The notes: a model not told the origin generated them from the sequence alone. 64,000 nt of DNA from Thermococcus sp. CX2 (GCF_012027555.1 NZ_SNUQ01000002.1:124001-188000); one strand, 5' to 3'; shown: positions 8,632-18,072, counted from the stretch's first letter. Made by a program: numbers and translations.

Positions 8632-8653
8632 AAACTTTTCTGAGGAAAAGTTT
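8632..8653. repeat. AAACTT-family hairpin, copy 1
   Basis: Perfect 9-bp stem AAACTTTTC / GAAAAGTTT with a TGAG loop, 5 bases after the tRNA-Leu CCA, followed by CATCAAAG. Three further copies in the window keep the stem with different base pairs. Confidence 0.7.
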
Positions 8654-9413
8654 CATCAAAGTTCGTGATTCCTGTTTGCAGGTTTCTCGTGAAGGGATTT
8701 CGTTTCAATGGGCGCTTTTCGAAGGAATGCAGTCGTATTGATATACTTTTGAGTGGGTTTTTACTCCACCCGCACTCCTCCGGAGCGCTAAAGAAAGCAA
8801 ACCCTCGACAAGTTAAACTTCAGAATTGCATTCCATCAGCAACTTGCCGTTCAAACGTGAAATCTCCAAAATTGGATGTGCACTGAAAAAGAATCACGAG
8901 CCTTTCGCCAGCCTTTCCCAAAGGCTGAGCGTTGACTGAAAAATCGCGTGCAATTCTAAATTGGTCTCTTGTGAAATAGGTTTACTCACCAGTTGCCAAC
9001 TCTTCAGGGTTTCACTCTCCTCAAGGCGTCCGAAGGACGCCAGAATAAGGGCATAAACCTCTCAAAAAGCTTACTTTTGTACAAACCCCTTAAATCCGGG
9101 GTATTTGGTAGTGCACGCTTGATTTTCCGTCCTTGAGCAAGAAAGGAACACTTTGGTCAACCTTTGCTAGACAAAACTTGATAGCAAGAAGTTTGAATGT
9201 TTGGCTGGTAGAATTGGGTCAAGATGAGTTTGTACGTCCATTATTTATTGCCATTTATGATGGGACTCCGTTTAAATTCAAAGACTTTGACGTTTGTTCC
9301 TTTCTTCTGCGCCCGTAGGGCGCTAAATTGAGTTGAACACTCTAAACTTGCCCGTTAAAGAGCGAGTCCACTTGTAAGGTTGGCAGTTCAGAAGAGACGT
9401 ACGAGCCTTGATC

Positions 9414-9435
9414 AAACTTCGCCTTCGCGAAGTTT
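9414..9435. repeat. AAACTT-family hairpin, copy 2
   Basis: Perfect 9-bp stem AAACTTCGC / GCGAAGTTT with a CTTC loop, preceded by GATC. It lies 7 bases beyond the tRNA-Val 3' end. Confidence 0.7.
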
Positions 9436-9442
9436 GTAGAAC

Positions 9443-9520
9443 TGGTGGGCCCGCGGGGCTTTGAACCCCGGACCTCCGCCGTGTGAGGGCGGCGTCATAA
9501 CCAGGCTAGACCACGGGCCC
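9443..9520 (-). tRNA. tRNA-Val (anticodon CAC)
   Basis: A 78-base tRNA on the minus strand with acceptor stem GGGCCCG/CGGGCCC, anticodon arm CCGCC-CTCACAC-GGCGG (anticodon CAC, reads GUG), T loop GTTCAAAGCC, and an encoded CCA. No intron. Its TATA box (CTTTATATTT, 9547-9556) lies just before the end of the diphthine synthase gene. Confidence 0.95.
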
Positions 9521-9546
9521 GTCCCGGGAATAGTGGAAGGGAACGG

Positions 9547-9556
9547 AAATATAAAG
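9547..9556 (-). promoter_or_regulatory. TATA box of the tRNA-Val gene
   Basis: CTTTATATTT on the minus strand, centred about 30 bases before the tRNA start at 9520. Confidence 0.6.
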
Positions 9557-9563
9557 CTTTCGC

Positions 9564-10358
9564 CTAGACTTCGTCGAGTATATCCCTCGGCGCACCGGCG
9601 AAGGCCACTAAGTATTCCGCCTCAACAATGTGCAGCCTTCCCGGAACGACCATAACGTGCGGCTGCCTTCCGAAGTCTTCCTTTAGCATGTCCTTAACGT
9701 AACCGGCTTTAAGCGTCGGCGTTAGCGAGCCGGCCCTGGCCAAAACGACTACCAGCGTATCAGGCGTGAAAACACCCTCCCCCTTCATCTCCTCAACCTG
9801 AAGGAGAATCTCCATCGCCTCGTTAGCCGTCATGTAGCGATTCTGATCGGCCTTTATGTCGAGGAAGAGCATCGTGTGAAGCCCTCGCTCTTTGTTCTCC
9901 TTTATCACGTCGTAGTGGCTCGTTGGAAACCAGTTCTTCTCTGGGTAAGCCACGGTTGCGCTCTTGCCGAACTTGTATATCTGGAGGCCGGTCATGGCTA
10001 TGGCGGAATATATGCTCGGCGCGTGGATTACGTAGCTCTCAATGCCCAGCTCCTTCGCCCTTATGCGGAGGTCGGAGTGGGTGGTTGCCACCATAGGATC
10101 GCCAGCGGTTAGAAAGGCGACGTCCTTATCTTTTGCCTCACTCAAAACGATCCTCTCGAAGTGGAGCTCGACTTCCTCCCTGCTGAGTCTCCTGATGGGC
10201 TTCCCTATGAGCTCTTCAATTTTATCAAGCGTCGTCCCTGCCAAAAGCGAGGTGTAGAACTCGGCAAAGACGAGGTCGCATTTTCTGGCCATCTCAAGGC
10301 CCTTGAGCGTGATGTCTTTTTCGTCGTAGAGTCCCAACCCAATGAAGTATATCGCCAT
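9564..10358 (-). CDS. dphB: Diphthine synthase (EF-2 diphthamide methyltransferase)
   Basis: SAM-dependent methyltransferase that methylates the modified histidine of elongation factor 2 during diphthamide synthesis. The protein starts MAIYFIGLGLYDEKDIT and has the tetrapyrrole-methylase fold signatures: GLGLYDEKD at the N-terminus, FLTAGDPMVATTHSDL near residue 90, and IHAPSIYSAIAMTGLQIYKF near 120. The frame is open to 10433, but GGTGGGGAAA stands before the ATG at 10358, giving 264 residues, the usual size. Monocistronic, followed closely by the tRNA-Val promoter. Confidence 0.95.
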   Translation of the reverse strand: MAIYFIGLGLYDEKDITLKGLEMARKCDLVFAEFYTSLLAGTTLDKIEELIGKPIRRLSREEVELHFERIVLSEAKDKDVAFLTAGDPMVATTHSDLRIRAKELGIESYVIHAPSIYSAIAMTGLQIYKFGKSATVAYPEKNWFPTSHYDVIKENKERGLHTMLFLDIKADQNRYMTANEAMEILLQVEEMKGEGVFTPDTLVVVLARAGSLTPTLKAGYVKDMLKEDFGRQPHVMVVPGRLHIVEAEYLVAFAGAPRDILDEV

Positions 10359-10716
10359 TTTCCCCACCGGCCCAGCGTAGGATAGGAGGTTTTTAAGGTT
10401 GACCTTCAAACGTGGGCAACTCTGAAACTGCATTTAATCTCCCAATTACTGTTAAACCGGGATTCAACTTAAAATGACTGGTTTAACGCGGGTTCACCTT
10501 GTTTTAGATGCCAGTAGGGCGTCAGGGTAGAGAGAACTCGCATAAATACTGCCATTCGGTGAATGAACCCCTCAACAAGCAAGCCAAGTAAGGAGAATGC
10601 ACTGTAAAGCTGCAATCTTGGGAAGTTGATTACTTTTAATCAAACTTTCCTTGAGAAAAGTTTACTTGTTAGGCAATTGCCGAAAGGTTTATAATGATTG
10701 ACGAATATCTTTCACT
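10359..10716. other. Intergenic region with one AAACTT hairpin and no gene
   Basis: Between the divergent dphB and COG1709 regulator genes. No reading frame is supported. It holds the hairpin at 10642-10663 with a second small stem TTGATT/AATCAA overlapping its left side, and a TATA box GGTTTATAATG (10686-10696) for the regulator gene, which would be leaderless. Confidence 0.5.
10642..10663. repeat. AAACTT-family hairpin, copy 3
   Basis: Stem AAACTTTCC / GAAAAGTTT with one mismatch and a TTGA loop, preceded by AATC. It belongs to the same family as the copies at 8632, 9414 and 29822. Confidence 0.6.
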
Positions 10717-11448
10717 ATGCTTGAAAAGGAGAAAGAAGCTCTCGCCAAGAGGATAGCAGGGGAAATAACCCTCTCCTCCGACCCCGGAAAGACCATGCGC
10801 AAATGGAGGGAGATATTCGGTATAAGTCAGACGGAGCTCGCCGAATATCTCGGCGTCTCTTCTTCCGTCATAAGCGACTATGAAGGCGGGAGGAGGAAGA
10901 GTCCTGGTGCCTCAACCATAAGGAAGTTCGTAGAGGCCCTCCTGGAAATAGACGAGCGCAGAGGCGGCAACGTCATAAAAGCCTTCAGCAAGACTCTCGG
11001 GAACGAGCTTCCAACCAACGCTATTCTGGACATAAGGGAATTCGCACTGCCCGTCACGATAAAGGACCTTGTGAGTGCCGTCAAAGGCGAGGTAGTGGCG
11101 AACATGCACCTCCTCGACAGGAGGATATACGGCTACACAGTCGTTGACAGCATCAAAGCGATCCTCGAGATGAGCGCCGAGGAGTTCCTAAAGCTCTACG
11201 GATGGACGACGGAGAGGGCGCTCATATTCACCCGCGTCACCACAGGGAGGAGCCCAATGATAGCGGTGAGGGTTCAGGGATTAAAGCCGGCGGTTGTGGT
11301 GCTTCACGGCGTCAAGAAGCTCGATGAGCTGGCGGTAAAGCTTGCCGAGCGCGAGCGCGTTCCCCTCATAGTATCCCACGCGGAAACCGAGGCAGAGCTC
11401 ATAACAAGCCTTAGAAAACTTGTGGAAAAGACAGAAAGGGAGCTTTAA
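10717..11448 (+). CDS. HTH transcriptional regulator (COG1709-type)
   Basis: A 243-residue predicted regulator. Residues about 28-75 form an XRE-type helix-turn-helix ([20 protein letters not shown], then [14 protein letters not shown]). The rest is a larger domain with [17 protein letters not shown]-like strands and a lysine/glutamate-rich C-terminus, probably for ligand binding or dimerisation. This matches the archaeal COG1709 family, whose targets are unknown. A TATA box GGTTTATAATG lies about 25 bases ahead, so the mRNA is leaderless. It is convergent with the phosphopantothenate synthetase gene (4-base overlap). Confidence 0.82.
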   Translation: MLEKEKEALAKRIAGEITLSSDPGKTMRKWREIFGISQTELAEYLGVSSSVISDYEGGRRKSPGASTIRKFVEALLEIDERRGGNVIKAFSKTLGNELPTNAILDIREFALPVTIKDLVSAVKGEVVANMHLLDRRIYGYTVVDSIKAILEMSAEEFLKLYGWTTERALIFTRVTTGRSPMIAVRVQGLKPAVVVLHGVKKLDELAVKLAERERVPLIVSHAETEAELITSLRKLVEKTEREL

Positions 11449-12230
11449 TCGAGTTTTTTCTTTCTCCAAATCCCACCTTCCGCGAGCTTAGTTAGTCTGT
11501 CCCTTATGTGGAGAAGAACATCGTTCAGAACTTTTCCGTTGTCGTACTCCTCTATGATCCTGAGAAGCTCCTCCCTGCTGTAGTCCTTCATTTCACGGGC
11601 GAGCTCCGTCATCCTCGGATAAGCCCTGACGATGTTGTCAACTATCGTTATGTCTGCCATCCTTGCCGAGCGGGAGAGTGGATTCAGGTCGATAGTTATC
11701 ACAAACTTGCCCATCTTCACAAGAGCTTCTGTTCTGTCACCGTCCTCCAAGGGAACAACTACCACGTCGGCCTTCCAGATACCATTCTCATCGACTTTGC
11801 CACGTTCGTGCTCCAGGCCGGGAATCCTCTTCGTCGGGTTTATACCAAGGAGCTCTATCTCAGGGTCGTATTTGCGAAGTTCTTCTGCTATCGCTTTAAC
11901 GCGCTCCTCCGTGCGGTAGAAGAGGTTTATCTCGAGCTTCGCGTTTAAAGCCTTAGCGAGCTCTATGGTTTCCTTCGGCACCAGAGCGGCAACGTTACCG
12001 TTCACGGAGATAACAGGGTGCTCAGCCAAGATGAGCTTTGCAACCGCAGCCCTCATGGCCCTCTCAGCTGGTTCGATTGTCCTCTCACCGATGAGGTAGT
12101 CAAAGGCCTCTCCCCTGCCGTGGGCTATCAGACCGGCTTTGGCCGTCATGCCCTTCTCCATGCCCTCTATTATCTTCTCCCGGTAGTATAGGCTCCAGTA
12201 ACGTGGGTGGCTCTTCGGTATCTTGACCAT
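11445..12230 (-). CDS. 4-phosphopantoate--beta-alanine ligase (phosphopantothenate synthetase)
   Basis: Archaeal enzyme that joins 4-phosphopantoate and beta-alanine with ATP, the step that replaces bacterial pantothenate synthetase on the route to coenzyme A. Start [19 protein letters not shown] is the family N-terminus and gives 261 residues. It is preceded by GGTGGAAGGTT. The frame runs open another 58 codons upstream, but that part crosses an element-end remnant and is not conserved in kind. Conserved-looking stretches are [14 protein letters not shown] (about 48), [15 protein letters not shown] (about 75) and [20 protein letters not shown] (about 180). Confidence 0.93.
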   Translation of the reverse strand: MVKIPKSHPRYWSLYYREKIIEGMEKGMTAKAGLIAHGRGEAFDYLIGERTIEPAERAMRAAVAKLILAEHPVISVNGNVAALVPKETIELAKALNAKLEINLFYRTEERVKAIAEELRKYDPEIELLGINPTKRIPGLEHERGKVDENGIWKADVVVVPLEDGDRTEALVKMGKFVITIDLNPLSRSARMADITIVDNIVRAYPRMTELAREMKDYSREELLRIIEEYDNGKVLNDVLLHIRDRLTKLAEGGIWRKKKLD

Positions 12231-12393
12231 AACCTTCCACCATTCTTCAATCGCTATCGGTCGTAAAAAGCCTTTCTCCTTGAGCCTATGAAGATAATAA
12301 GCGAAGAAACCGACCTCAAGATGAACCGGATGAGGTGCTCGTGATGACGAGAACTCAATGGCAAGCACTTCAGGAGTTTTACATTTTCTCTTT

Positions 12394-12426
12394 GAAAGCC
12401 TCACCCTTCAGGACGGGAAGCGTCAT
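12394..12426 (+). repeat. Solitary IS200/IS605-type end-like sequence
   Basis: AAGCCTCACCCTTCAGGACG followed by GGAAGCGTCATC resembles the sequence after tnpB at 24846-24870 and, inverted, 4047-4080. No transposase is adjacent. It lies about 165 bases upstream of the phosphopantothenate synthetase start, in the region where that frame is open but apparently non-coding. Confidence 0.45.
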
Positions 12427-12520
12427 CTGAGGAAATGCGATAAGAGATAAGCGAGGGCGATGGAAGGGCGTCTCAAGGCCACCACGAGTACATCCAGGCC
12501 AAAAGGTGAGCGCCTGATTT

Positions 12521-12985
12521 TTACCACTGCCTCTTTCTGTCGCCGAAGAAGAACTTCATGAAACCCGAGAAGTCCTCGCCCCTAAAGGCCGCGTAGAGGC
12601 TCTGGGTTTCCTCCGGTGAGAGCCATTCAATCCTTTCTGGAATGCCTTCCTCAAGGAGGTATAGAATCTCGTCGCCCTTTCTGGCCACATCGAGGGTGTA
12701 TATCTTCTTTCCCTGCTCCTGGGCGATTTTTATCTCCCTAGTAACGAGGGAGGTGAACTTGCCCACTATGGCTATAGCCACAAATATCTCCGCGTCCTTT
12801 ATCATGTGATCTGTGCTCCTGAGTCCATAGTCTGAAGGAACTATGAAGTTGTTCGAGCCGAACTTTTCCTCGAGTAGCTCAAGGATGACCTTCTCTGTGT
12901 GAGTGTGGTAGAGTATCGTGGGCTCGCTGAGATAGACGAGCGGCCCGTACTTTTCTCTCTTTTTCCTCCTGAAAAATCCAAGCAT
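12521..12985 (-). CDS. Conserved hypothetical protein
   Basis: A 154-residue soluble protein of no family I recognise. It has a basic N-terminus (MLGFFRRKKREK), then alternating strands and helices: VYLSEPTILYHTHTEKVILE near residue 17 and AEIFVAIAIVGKFTSLVTREI near 66. A KKIYTLDVARKGDE segment follows near 93. The YLSEP...D/E-IFVAIA...EI pattern is reminiscent of nucleoside deoxyribosyltransferase-like or TIR-like Rossmann folds, but this is only an impression. GAGGTGGT precedes the ATG. Single gene; no neighbour suggests a role. Confidence 0.7.
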   Translation of the reverse strand: MLGFFRRKKREKYGPLVYLSEPTILYHTHTEKVILELLEEKFGSNNFIVPSDYGLRSTDHMIKDAEIFVAIAIVGKFTSLVTREIKIAQEQGKKIYTLDVARKGDEILYLLEEGIPERIEWLSPEETQSLYAAFRGEDFSGFMKFFFGDRKRQW

Positions 12986-13233
12986 GAGACCACCTCAGGT
13001 GGGGATAATGTCCTCATCGTCTCCTCGGGAGGGATGACACTCATCATCGGTTTGCGGACGGAAACGGCGTTTAAGGGCCTTTATTCCGGGAACAGAGTCA
13101 ATTCCACGGACTTCTTTTCATCGCCCTACAGCACCATTCATCGTCCACTTGCTTTGACCTCTCTTTTTGAGGCCCCTAAGAGGATAACTAACCTTGGTAT
13201 TCAAAGCCTTTTTGGTCGTTCATCGCTTTTTAG

Positions 13234-14043
13234 TTATTGTCTTGATCTATTAATCAAGTGAAAAACCATCACCCTCTGGAACATCGGGATGAACGGAAGC
13301 CTTACGATCAGACCTTTTAGTATTTCTCCCTCTCGGTAGACCATAATAGATTCCCTTCCATCTCTAATAAAGATCCCCTCCACGCTGTAAGACATCTCGC
13401 TTGTGAATAGTGCTTTCGTGAGTAATTCAAAATCCCCCTGTTCCTCATCTAGAGCCTTTTCTATGGATATAAGAAACACCTCCCCAAACTGACTTAAAGC
13501 GTTGATGTAGCGTTTGTTTCTCTTAGGTTTGGGGAGGACTATTTTTGTATCCAGTCCTTTACGCTTTGCAATTTCGAACGCTTTCTTGAACTTAAACCCC
13601 AGTTTCCAGTCAACAAGTGCTGAGATGAACTCCTCCTCCGCCCTCTCTGCTAAATCCTCAACGTTACGTTTTATGTTCCACTCGCCCTGTAAATACCAGA
13701 TTGGAAACCATTCTTGTCTCTGTTCCTTTTGATAACTCTTCAGCTTGATTATGACATCCTCTGCCGATTTAATGTACATATCCCTAAGAGAGGCAACCAC
13801 CTTTTCAGGATCAACAGCTTTAAAGTAAGTGGGGCTCCCCTCGCTTATATCCACAAAACCCTTCTTATGAAGCTCTTTTAAGACATCGTAAACCTTTGGC
13901 CTCGGAACTTCACTTTCCTTAGCTATCTCGCTCGCTTTCGAAGGCCCAAGGATTACTAAAGCGGCATAGACTCTCGCCTCGTACTCCTTAAGACCAAGAA
14001 GCTTAAGCTTCTCAATAATCTCCTGCTCAATCACCGTAATCAC
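13234..14043 (-). CDS. TrmB-family transcriptional regulator
   Basis: A 269-residue regulator. The N-terminal TrmB winged helix has LLGLKEYEARVYAALVILGP then SKASEIAKESEVPRPKVYDV and LKELHKKGF (residues about 13-70). A coiled segment follows (DMYIKSAEDVIIKLKSYQKE), then a C-terminal sensor domain. Start is GTG behind GGGGGTGT. A TATA box lies in the perfect palindrome AGATATATATCT about 35 bases upstream. It follows the MFS and phosphotransferase-like genes on the same strand with its own promoter, so it probably controls them. The gene is A/T-richer than its surroundings, which may mean transfer. The ligand is unknown. Confidence 0.85.
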   Translation of the reverse strand: MITVIEQEIIEKLKLLGLKEYEARVYAALVILGPSKASEIAKESEVPRPKVYDVLKELHKKGFVDISEGSPTYFKAVDPEKVVASLRDMYIKSAEDVIIKLKSYQKEQRQEWFPIWYLQGEWNIKRNVEDLAERAEEEFISALVDWKLGFKFKKAFEIAKRKGLDTKIVLPKPKRNKRYINALSQFGEVFLISIEKALDEEQGDFELLTKALFTSEMSYSVEGIFIRDGRESIMVYREGEILKGLIVRLPFIPMFQRVMVFHLINRSRQ

Positions 14044-14135
14044 ACACCCCCAATTCCTGTACCTCCACAGCTAGATATATATCTTTGCTTGGGCCACTGG
14101 CGTTTGCATAAGCAAAAATAAAAAGAAAGTTCATT

Positions 14136-15512
14136 TTAATCCTTCATAACTTCTTCTGCAAAAAATATCGGGATGAGCACTATCAGAAACATCGCAATCA
14201 CTATTGAGAAATTCACATAGTATGCTGTGGGCGAGGGTGCAGTACCAGTACGGTATATCGTGAGAATCGCTCCGCCCACGGGAGGAGCTATGGAGGAGCC
14301 TATGTTTCTAAAAGTGGTAAAAAGGCCCGTTGTTAATCCCAGTCTCTCCCTGGGAGCAGAGAACGTTAACAGGTTAATTAGGGACACGTTCAGGAGAGCC
14401 ATTCCCATAGAGCCCACACTCATAAATCCCAGCACATACGTAACTCCATCATAGAGGTGGAGAACGGCCAGCGAGTATCCCAACACTGCCGTTAAGATTC
14501 CAAAAACGGAGAGGGTCTTCGCCCCAACCCGGAGTATAACGCGACCTGCTATAGGAGCGGTTATCAGATATGTCAAAACAAGAGGTGTCATATAAAGGCC
14601 GGCCTTAAACACGGGGAGCCCGTATCCATGGGGTTCGGGCATCTGCAGCAAATACGTCAAGGTTAGCGAGTTTATCTGAAATGCAAATGCCACGACAAAA
14701 GTCGCAAAGACAGCGGCCTTAACATTCCTGTTAAAGATCTCACGAGGAATGAAAGGATGCTCAGTTTTGGCCTCATGGAAAAGGAATGCAAAAAGGGAAA
14801 CGGCGGAGAAGGTTATCAGAAAGATAACCTTTTCAGATGTCCATCCCCACTGAGGACCTTTTGATAAGGCTATCAAAATGGACACCAGGAAGGCCGCGAA
14901 AAGAGGTACACCAGCCAAGTCTATCTGCTTGTCGTGCTGGATGAACCTGCTTTCCCTTACGTATAGAGCGATTAATACAACCAGCAGAATCGCAAAAGGA
15001 GCAACTGTGTGGAAAGTGGCCCTCCATCCGTAGTTTTGCGCAATCCACGCCCCTACCGGAAACGCAATGATGATGCCCACTCCATTCATGGCGGAGATGA
15101 GTCCCTGAGCCATAGGTGCAAGCCGCCGGGGGAACTGCTCCCGGACTAAAGAGTAAGCGAGTGGCAGCATAGCCATGCCCACGCCTTGTACGGCCCTTGA
15201 GAGAAGCAACGCTCTAAAGGTGGGGGCGTATCCATTAAGTATCAGGGCGAGGGTGTAAAGAGAAAGGGCCGTTAAGAGGAGCTTCTTTTTTCCGTACATA
15301 TCACCCAAGGTACCAAAGATCAGCGCACAAATTGTCCCTGTGATCAAATAGGCCGTGAGGATCCATGACACATCGGCCTGCGTTATGTTGAATTCTTGCT
15401 GAATATAGGGTAGGCTGGGTATTAACATTGCCTCGGTATAAAGAACAAGGAGGGATGCAAGACTAAGGAGGGGAGTGACTCTCCAGGCGTACTTGGTATC
15501 ATAGTCCGTCAT
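14136..15512 (-). CDS. MFS drug exporter, 14-helix (DHA2/EmrB) type
   Basis: A 458-residue membrane protein with about 14 hydrophobic helices. Family marks: DVSWILTAYLITGTICALIF (helix 2), motif A GTLGDMYGKKKLL (about residue 66), the helix 5 stretch MNGVGIIIAFPVGAWIA, and GPQWGWTSEK before the extra helices, a typical DHA2 feature. It would expel a drug-like compound using the proton or sodium gradient. Start at MTDYDTKYAW is supported by GAGGTGGT; it lies 14 bases after the stop of the rifampicin-phosphotransferase-like gene, so the two form an operon. Confidence 0.88.
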   Translation of the reverse strand: MTDYDTKYAWRVTPLLSLASLLVLYTEAMLIPSLPYIQQEFNITQADVSWILTAYLITGTICALIFGTLGDMYGKKKLLLTALSLYTLALILNGYAPTFRALLLSRAVQGVGMAMLPLAYSLVREQFPRRLAPMAQGLISAMNGVGIIIAFPVGAWIAQNYGWRATFHTVAPFAILLVVLIALYVRESRFIQHDKQIDLAGVPLFAAFLVSILIALSKGPQWGWTSEKVIFLITFSAVSLFAFLFHEAKTEHPFIPREIFNRNVKAAVFATFVVAFAFQINSLTLTYLLQMPEPHGYGLPVFKAGLYMTPLVLTYLITAPIAGRVILRVGAKTLSVFGILTAVLGYSLAVLHLYDGVTYVLGFMSVGSMGMALLNVSLINLLTFSAPRERLGLTTGLFTTFRNIGSSIAPPVGGAILTIYRTGTAPSPTAYYVNFSIVIAMFLIVLIPIFFAEEVMKD

Positions 15513-15526
15513 TTGCTTACCACCTC

Positions 15527-18037
15527 TCACTCGGTCTCAACGGAAAAGACCAACCCCCTGTTGCCGTCGACCCGGATGTACTGCCCGTCCTTGAGCACTT
15601 TCGTTGCTACGCCGGTTCCCATAACTGCAGGAATGCCGTACTCGCGTGCAACAATTGCGGCGTGGGACAATGGTCCGCCAGTATCAACCACCACCGCTAC
15701 CGCCAGCCGGAAGAGGGGTGTCCAGGCTGGAGTTGTGTAAGGTGCAACTAGCACATCTCCAGGCCGGAGCTTGTGGAATTCTGAACTGTCTCTGATTATA
15801 CGAGCAGGACCCTCTGCCACTCCTGGACTGCCAGGTATGCCGACCAGCAGAGCCCTCTGTGCATCCTCAGAGGTATCTTGGACGTACAACAGCCGCGGGT
15901 CTATGAAGGGCTTGTCCTTTAGGCTCGCCCATTTTTCCTTCCTCCGAGACACGAGAGCACGGAGTTTCTCTGCAGTATCTTCTGAGAGTGGCCACTTCTT
16001 TATCTGCTCTATTTCACTTAGCTTTAGGTAGAAGATGTCCTGAGGAACCTCCAGTACTCCGGCATCTACTAGGCGTTTGCCCATTGTCAATAGAGCGCGT
16101 CTTAGTATCGGTATTGGCATCATAGCGTAAAAGCGCCCGTCCTCGCGGAGCCTGTGGAGCTGACGCGCTTCTTCAAGAACGCTCAGGAACATGGAGCGGA
16201 AAGGCCTTAAACGCAGCAGTGGATGGGCCAGGACCTGATCGAGGGCCTCTCTAAATCTCGCACAGGAGTCTCCATGTTTCACCTCCGAGGTGGCGAGACT
16301 TGCGACTATTCCAAGCACAACCTCCGGCTCCTCTTTCCACGTTCCATGGGAAATCAACGCCGAGCCCCTGGCTTCACGATGGCCGTATTTTTCGAGGAAT
16401 GCCTCGAATTCGGATAGGAATTCTTGACCTGCTGGCGTTTTTTCAAGAACAGAAATCAGCTGTTTCGGCTCATATTTACGGAAGAGCTCCATGAGTTCAG
16501 GATTTTTCCTTACCATCTCTGCGAGCTTCTCCAGTTCAGCATTTGCCTCGGTAACTTTTGTGTTGATGCACGTGAATAGGAGGGTTGAGAGCAGGTGCCT
16601 GCGCCTAAGCGTCCGCAGTGAGAGGGCTATTATCCCAGCAGATATCAATGCTCTGGGAAGGTAACGCTTACGTATTTCACCCGCTAATGACGGTATTGAG
16701 AGCGCCTCGTGCACCGTATCAAGAAGCTCCTCCCACGTGCTTCCTTCCGGATCGCGCTTTTTCAGCGAATCAATGCGGGCTTGAATCTCGGAGAGGAGCG
16801 GGTCGGATTCCCATTTTGCTGAGTCGTACCGTAAGGCCAGCCATATCAGCCGGAAGGGTGCCAGCAACACCCCCAATGAGGGACGTATGGAGAAGTCAGG
16901 ACGAACTTTTACAGCTATACCGTCTTCCTCCACGAAGATCTGGTCCAAAGCTGGCACCTTGATGCCGAAATAACGTGCAATCTTCCCTACTGCATTGGAG
17001 AAAATAGTCTCAATCCACACCATGTCCAGCGGATAGGGCCTCTCCGGGATTATCTCTGCTAGAGTCCTTATGAGCATCCCATTAAGTTTACCCACTCTTG
17101 GCAGGGGCTCGGGGAGTGTGGTAATGGGACGCGCCTGAAGTATGAATATTTTCCCGTTGGCCAATGCCCACTCGATGTCCTGCGGCCTGCCAAAATAGCT
17201 CTGGATTTTAACGCCGAGGTCTGCGAGCTTTTTTAAAATATCGTCCGACACAACGGGTTGAGTGACATTCGATGTTTTGATCTCTTCAACTCCCCCCTCG
17301 GCCTTGGGCTTAACAACAACTTCTCTCCGACCAAGACGTCTCTCTACAATGCGCCAGCCAAAACGGGTTTTGCGAAGGACGTAGTGATCAGGTGTCACCA
17401 AACCAGATACAACGGCCTCGCCGAGTCCAACGTTCACGTCTATGACCACTTCGTCCCGTGCCCCGGTGATGGGGTTGGCCGTGAACATAACGCCCGAAGC
17501 CTCAGCCGGCACCATTCGTTGAACTATAACGGCCATTTTTGCCAGTCTGTGGTCTATTCCCATCTTCTCACGGTAGGCTATTGCACGGTCGTCCCATAGA
17601 GAAACCCAGCACCGGCGTACGGCCTCTACAACGGCATCGGCACCGACTACGTTAAGAAAAGTCTCATGCTGTCCAGCAAACGCAGCATTAGGCATGTCTT
17701 CAGCCGTTGCAGTCGAGCGCACGGCAACAGGGCCAGACCCCATAGTTTGGTAAGCAGTACGAATAGCTTGCGCCACCTCTTCTGGTATTGGGGCGCTTAG
17801 GAATGCCTTTCTAATGGCCTCACCATCAACGGGTCTCTCTTTCAGGGCGCGCTCAATGACTTCGTCCAGATGGTTCCTTGAGACAAAGAGATCATAGGCA
17901 AGAGTCGTTACAACGAAACCAGGTGGAACTGGAAAACCTGAAGCCAACAGCTCGCCAAGGACGGCAGCCTTGCCGCCTACAAGAGGTATATCTTTTCTGC
18001 TAATTTCTTGTAGATTCAAGACATAACGCTTGTTCAT
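15527..18037 (-). CDS. PEP-synthase-like / rifampicin-phosphotransferase-like enzyme
   Basis: An 836-residue dikinase-family protein. Residues 1-310 are the ATP-grasp/PPDK N-terminal domain (VGGKAAVLGELLASGFPVPP; AVRSTATAEDMPNAAFAGQ; DIEWALANGKIFILQARP). Residues about 315-745 are a variable middle domain with FLEKYGHREARGSALIS. The C-terminal swivelling domain has GGPLSHAAIVAREYGIPAV, where the phosphohistidine should be His792. The protein ends there, without the TIM-barrel PEP/pyruvate domain of true PEP synthase. This order (ATP domain - substrate domain - His domain) is that of rifampicin phosphotransferases. Paired with a drug-type exporter; the real substrate is unknown. Confidence 0.85.
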   Translation of the reverse strand: MNKRYVLNLQEISRKDIPLVGGKAAVLGELLASGFPVPPGFVVTTLAYDLFVSRNHLDEVIERALKERPVDGEAIRKAFLSAPIPEEVAQAIRTAYQTMGSGPVAVRSTATAEDMPNAAFAGQHETFLNVVGADAVVEAVRRCWVSLWDDRAIAYREKMGIDHRLAKMAVIVQRMVPAEASGVMFTANPITGARDEVVIDVNVGLGEAVVSGLVTPDHYVLRKTRFGWRIVERRLGRREVVVKPKAEGGVEEIKTSNVTQPVVSDDILKKLADLGVKIQSYFGRPQDIEWALANGKIFILQARPITTLPEPLPRVGKLNGMLIRTLAEIIPERPYPLDMVWIETIFSNAVGKIARYFGIKVPALDQIFVEEDGIAVKVRPDFSIRPSLGVLLAPFRLIWLALRYDSAKWESDPLLSEIQARIDSLKKRDPEGSTWEELLDTVHEALSIPSLAGEIRKRYLPRALISAGIIALSLRTLRRRHLLSTLLFTCINTKVTEANAELEKLAEMVRKNPELMELFRKYEPKQLISVLEKTPAGQEFLSEFEAFLEKYGHREARGSALISHGTWKEEPEVVLGIVASLATSEVKHGDSCARFREALDQVLAHPLLRLRPFRSMFLSVLEEARQLHRLREDGRFYAMMPIPILRRALLTMGKRLVDAGVLEVPQDIFYLKLSEIEQIKKWPLSEDTAEKLRALVSRRKEKWASLKDKPFIDPRLLYVQDTSEDAQRALLVGIPGSPGVAEGPARIIRDSSEFHKLRPGDVLVAPYTTPAWTPLFRLAVAVVVDTGGPLSHAAIVAREYGIPAVMGTGVATKVLKDGQYIRVDGNRGLVFSVETE

Positions 18038-18072
18038 ACAGCAACCCCCGCGAGAACGTGAAAAAAGTCCGA

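Larger units (their letters stand above)
8628..9442. other. 0.8 kb untranslated spacer between tRNA-Leu and tRNA-Val, rich in hairpins
   Basis: No convincing gene is present. The longest open frame (9133-9318) has no ribosome site and resembles nothing known. The stretch is richer in A/T than its neighbours and holds several perfect stems: 8632-8653 and 9414-9435 (the AAACTT hairpin family), GGCGTCC-GAA-GGACGCC near 9035, GCGCCC-GTA-GGGCGC near 9309, and AGCCTTT-CCC-AAAGGCT near 8910-8930. Parts resemble the spacer at 29.6-30.1 kb beside tRNA-Arg. It may be a relic of elements inserted beside the tRNA genes, or contain uncharacterised RNAs. Confidence 0.6.

Noticed and set aside
9133-9318. 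61-codon open frame in the spacer between tRNA-Leu and tRNA-Val
   Set aside because: No ribosome site or promoter, odd composition, no likeness to any family, and it crosses hairpin-rich untranslated DNA.
11445-12404. Longer form of phosphopantothenate synthetase with 58 extra N-terminal residues
   Set aside because: The extra part crosses an element-end remnant, whereas the ATG at 12230 has a good ribosome site and gives the family N-terminus and length.
12986-13233. Gene in the gap between the 154-residue protein and the TrmB-like regulator
   Set aside because: The plus-strand frame there has no start signals and starts antisense to the neighbouring gene; nothing convincing is present.
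15527-18037. True phosphoenolpyruvate synthase
   Set aside because: The protein stops after the phosphohistidine domain and lacks the C-terminal PEP/pyruvate barrel.
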